From the NCBI GenBank assembly GCA_019636445.1, contig JAHBXO010000052.1, positions 1 through 33,291 of the forward strand: a DNA stretch of 33,291 nucleotides, given 5' to 3'. The DNA is from Gemmataceae bacterium (GTDB lineage: Bacteria; Planctomycetota; Planctomycetia; Gemmatales; Gemmataceae). The position numbers and the translations under genes are program-made. Under the pieces are notes generated by a model that did no database searches, was not told where the DNA came from, and saw only the letters and a program-made list of their open reading frames with translations. Shown here one piece after another: positions 32,136 to 33,291 of this stretch. Numbering within the stretch: the first letter of the stretch is position 1; the number at the start of each line of letters is the position of its first letter.

Positions 32136-33215
32136 TCAGTTCGTTAAATGCTTCGCCAGCAGTTTGTGGAAGTGGTAGCCGGCGTTTTCCCGCTTCGCGC
32201 TGAAGCGGCCGCTCACGAACGCCGAGCTGCGCAATCCCCGCTGCACTTCCTCGCAGATGCCAACGTCCTCCACCTGCACCTGCTCCGCCACACGAACCGA
32301 CTCGTTCTTGAACTCCTGGGGCGTGTCCGCCGCAAAATAGAAGTCGAAGACGACGCGACAGCGGTCCGTACCGAGCGGCATCACGAGGTTCGTGTCCATC
32401 GCGTTGCCGTACAGGTTTGCCATCCAGTTCGGGAAGACCCACCAGTAGGCGGCGAGGTCGCCGACGCGGGTACGGCCGGCTTCGCCCTCGGCCGGCACGA
32501 GCGGGCTGCATTGGAGCGCCGTGTGGCCGTGCGCCGTCGTCGTGTATTCGCGATAGTCCAGCACGCCGGCGAGACCGGGGTGGACCGTGTTCACGTGGTA
32601 GCCGCCGTCGAGATAGTTGTCGACGTACACCTTCCAATTGCATGCGAGATTGTATTCGCGGCGCGCATGCCACTCGAAGTTCGCGAAGGCGTTGCGGCGG
32701 TCGGCCCACTCGGGGAACGGAGAGAGGAAGTCGGCGAGGGGTTCGCGCGGCTCGCCGGCACACACCCAGACGAACGGCCCCCACGTACTCACGGTCATAC
32801 CGACGAGGCCGTGGTCGTCTTTCTCGAATTCCTGCACGCCTTCGAATTCCGGCGTGCCGCGGAGCCGGCCGGCGAGATCGTACGTCCAGCCATGGTAGCG
32901 GCAGCGGAGTTTCGTGGCGGTACCACAGGGTTCGGTAAGCAACGGCGCGGCGCGGTGCCGGCAGACGTTGAAGAACGCGCGGAGGACGCCGTCGTCGCCG
33001 CGAACAACGAGGACCGGTTCGCCGGCGATGTCGGCCGTGAGGTAGTCGCCGGCGTTCGCCACCTTTTCGACGCGGCCGACGCACTGCCACGTCCCACCAA
33101 AGACGGATCGGCGTTCGCGTTCGAGGACGGCGGTGTCGAAATACCAGCTATTCGGAATCGTGCGGGCCAGCTCCAGCGGAAGACTGGGGTCGAAAGGCGT
33201 GCGATCGACGGGCAT
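32136..33215 (-). CDS. Rieske non-heme iron oxygenase, choline monooxygenase-like
   Basis: A 359-residue alpha subunit of the ring-hydroxylating oxygenase superfamily. The Rieske cluster site is complete: C85-R-H87 and C105-RY-H108. The mononuclear iron site is in DNYLDGGYHVNTVHPGL (His207, His212), the form found in choline monooxygenase, CntA/YeaW and GbcA rather than in aromatic dioxygenases. Oxidation of a quaternary amine is therefore the best guess; carnitine, glycine betaine or choline are candidates. A separate ferredoxin reductase subunit is needed and is not in the window. The ATG at 33215 has AAGG just upstream. It leads an operon with a RarD-like permease. The 76 bases to the window end hold no other visible gene. 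Confidence 0.88.
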   Translation of the reverse strand: MPVDRTPFDPSLPLELARTIPNSWYFDTAVLERERRSVFGGTWQCVGRVEKVANAGDYLTADIAGEPVLVVRGDDGVLRAFFNVCRHRAAPLLTEPCGTATKLRCRYHGWTYDLAGRLRGTPEFEGVQEFEKDDHGLVGMTVSTWGPFVWVCAGEPREPLADFLSPFPEWADRRNAFANFEWHARREYNLACNWKVYVDNYLDGGYHVNTVHPGLAGVLDYREYTTTAHGHTALQCSPLVPAEGEAGRTRVGDLAAYWWVFPNWMANLYGNAMDTNLVMPLGTDRCRVVFDFYFAADTPQEFKNESVRVAEQVQVEDVGICEEVQRGLRSSAFVSGRFSAKRENAGYHFHKLLAKHLTN

Positions 33216-33291
33216 GGCATGACCTTGATAAATGGTTTAGAGCGGTTCCAACTCTGATGTAGCGGGATAGCCACAACTGCGGAAGTAATTG

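Noticed and set aside
31168..33090. A 640-codon minus-strand frame across the rarD and Rieske genes
   Set aside because: It is an Arg/Pro-rich out-of-frame reading of two well-recognised genes on the same strand.
1..33291. tRNA genes, CRISPR arrays, IS elements, toxin-antitoxin or defence genes
   Set aside because: I found no cloverleaf-like TTC-loop segments, regularly spaced repeats, transposases or recognisable defence proteins by reading both strands; the Uma2 protein alone does not make a defence system.

Overview
The window is about 33.3 kb of GC-rich bacterial DNA that reads like a chromosome segment from a planctomycete, most likely near Gemmataceae. This rests on family content, not on a search. 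It carries a Tat-exported DUF1501 protein, a Uma2-type endonuclease, a Hanks-type kinase with the HSD/DYG motifs I associate with planctomycete kinases, a single-propeller WD40 protein, a DUF4394/PEP-CTERM protein, two lipoprotein TolC-family outer-membrane factors and an LptB with a Pro-rich/HEAT-like tail. I see no rRNA, tRNA, CRISPR array, integrase or insertion sequence.

Layout. Positions 1-2546 (minus) hold a copper-response operon: a CsoR-type repressor, a CopZ-like chaperone and a CopA P1B-ATPase that runs off the left edge. It is read from a promoter with two near-identical inverted-repeat operators. Positions 2695-9109 (minus) hold a tripartite RND efflux operon: permease, then periplasmic adaptor, then outer-membrane lipoprotein. 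The permease has a His-rich loop. Next come a solitary DUF1501 protein (9372-10775), an inverted heptamer repeat array (10816-10890) and a GT39-like membrane glycosyltransferase (10900-12432), all on the minus strand. The plus strand then carries a PiT phosphate transporter (12675-14027), a 512-nt non-coding stretch rich in hairpins, an EpsC-type serine acetyltransferase (14540-15502) and a Uma2 nuclease (15574-16182). Converging on these is a second adaptor/outer-membrane-factor pair (16184-20006, minus) without a permease. A perfect 13-bp palindrome lies at its head.

From 20174 to 21222 two small exported plus-strand proteins face a minus-strand operon. That operon is a serine/threonine kinase coupled to a polytopic protein that looks like two fused ABC-2-type permease halves. 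A NUDIX hydrolase coupled to a small unknown protein (23929-24704, minus) diverges from a WD40 protein (24746-25612). An unknown protein with a CxxCPAN motif and a DUF6065 protein (25613-27194, minus) follow. A plus-strand run holds the PEP-CTERM protein with its terminator, the extended LptB and an M24 peptidase (27467-31171). Last, on the minus strand, come a RarD-like permease and a choline-monooxygenase-like Rieske oxygenase (31161-33215).

The main physiological themes are cell-envelope traffic (two tripartite-type exporters, LptB, a GT39 enzyme, lipoproteins) and copper homeostasis. The most unusual signals are: (1) two successive hairpins after the phosphate-transporter gene that present the same C-rich 10-nt loop, (2) the LptB fusion, (3) the kinase/duplicated-permease operon, (4) the tandem CsoR operators, (5) the heptamer inverted array, and (6) four convergent gene pairs whose stop codons nearly touch or overlap. 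No complete new defence or mobile system is evident.
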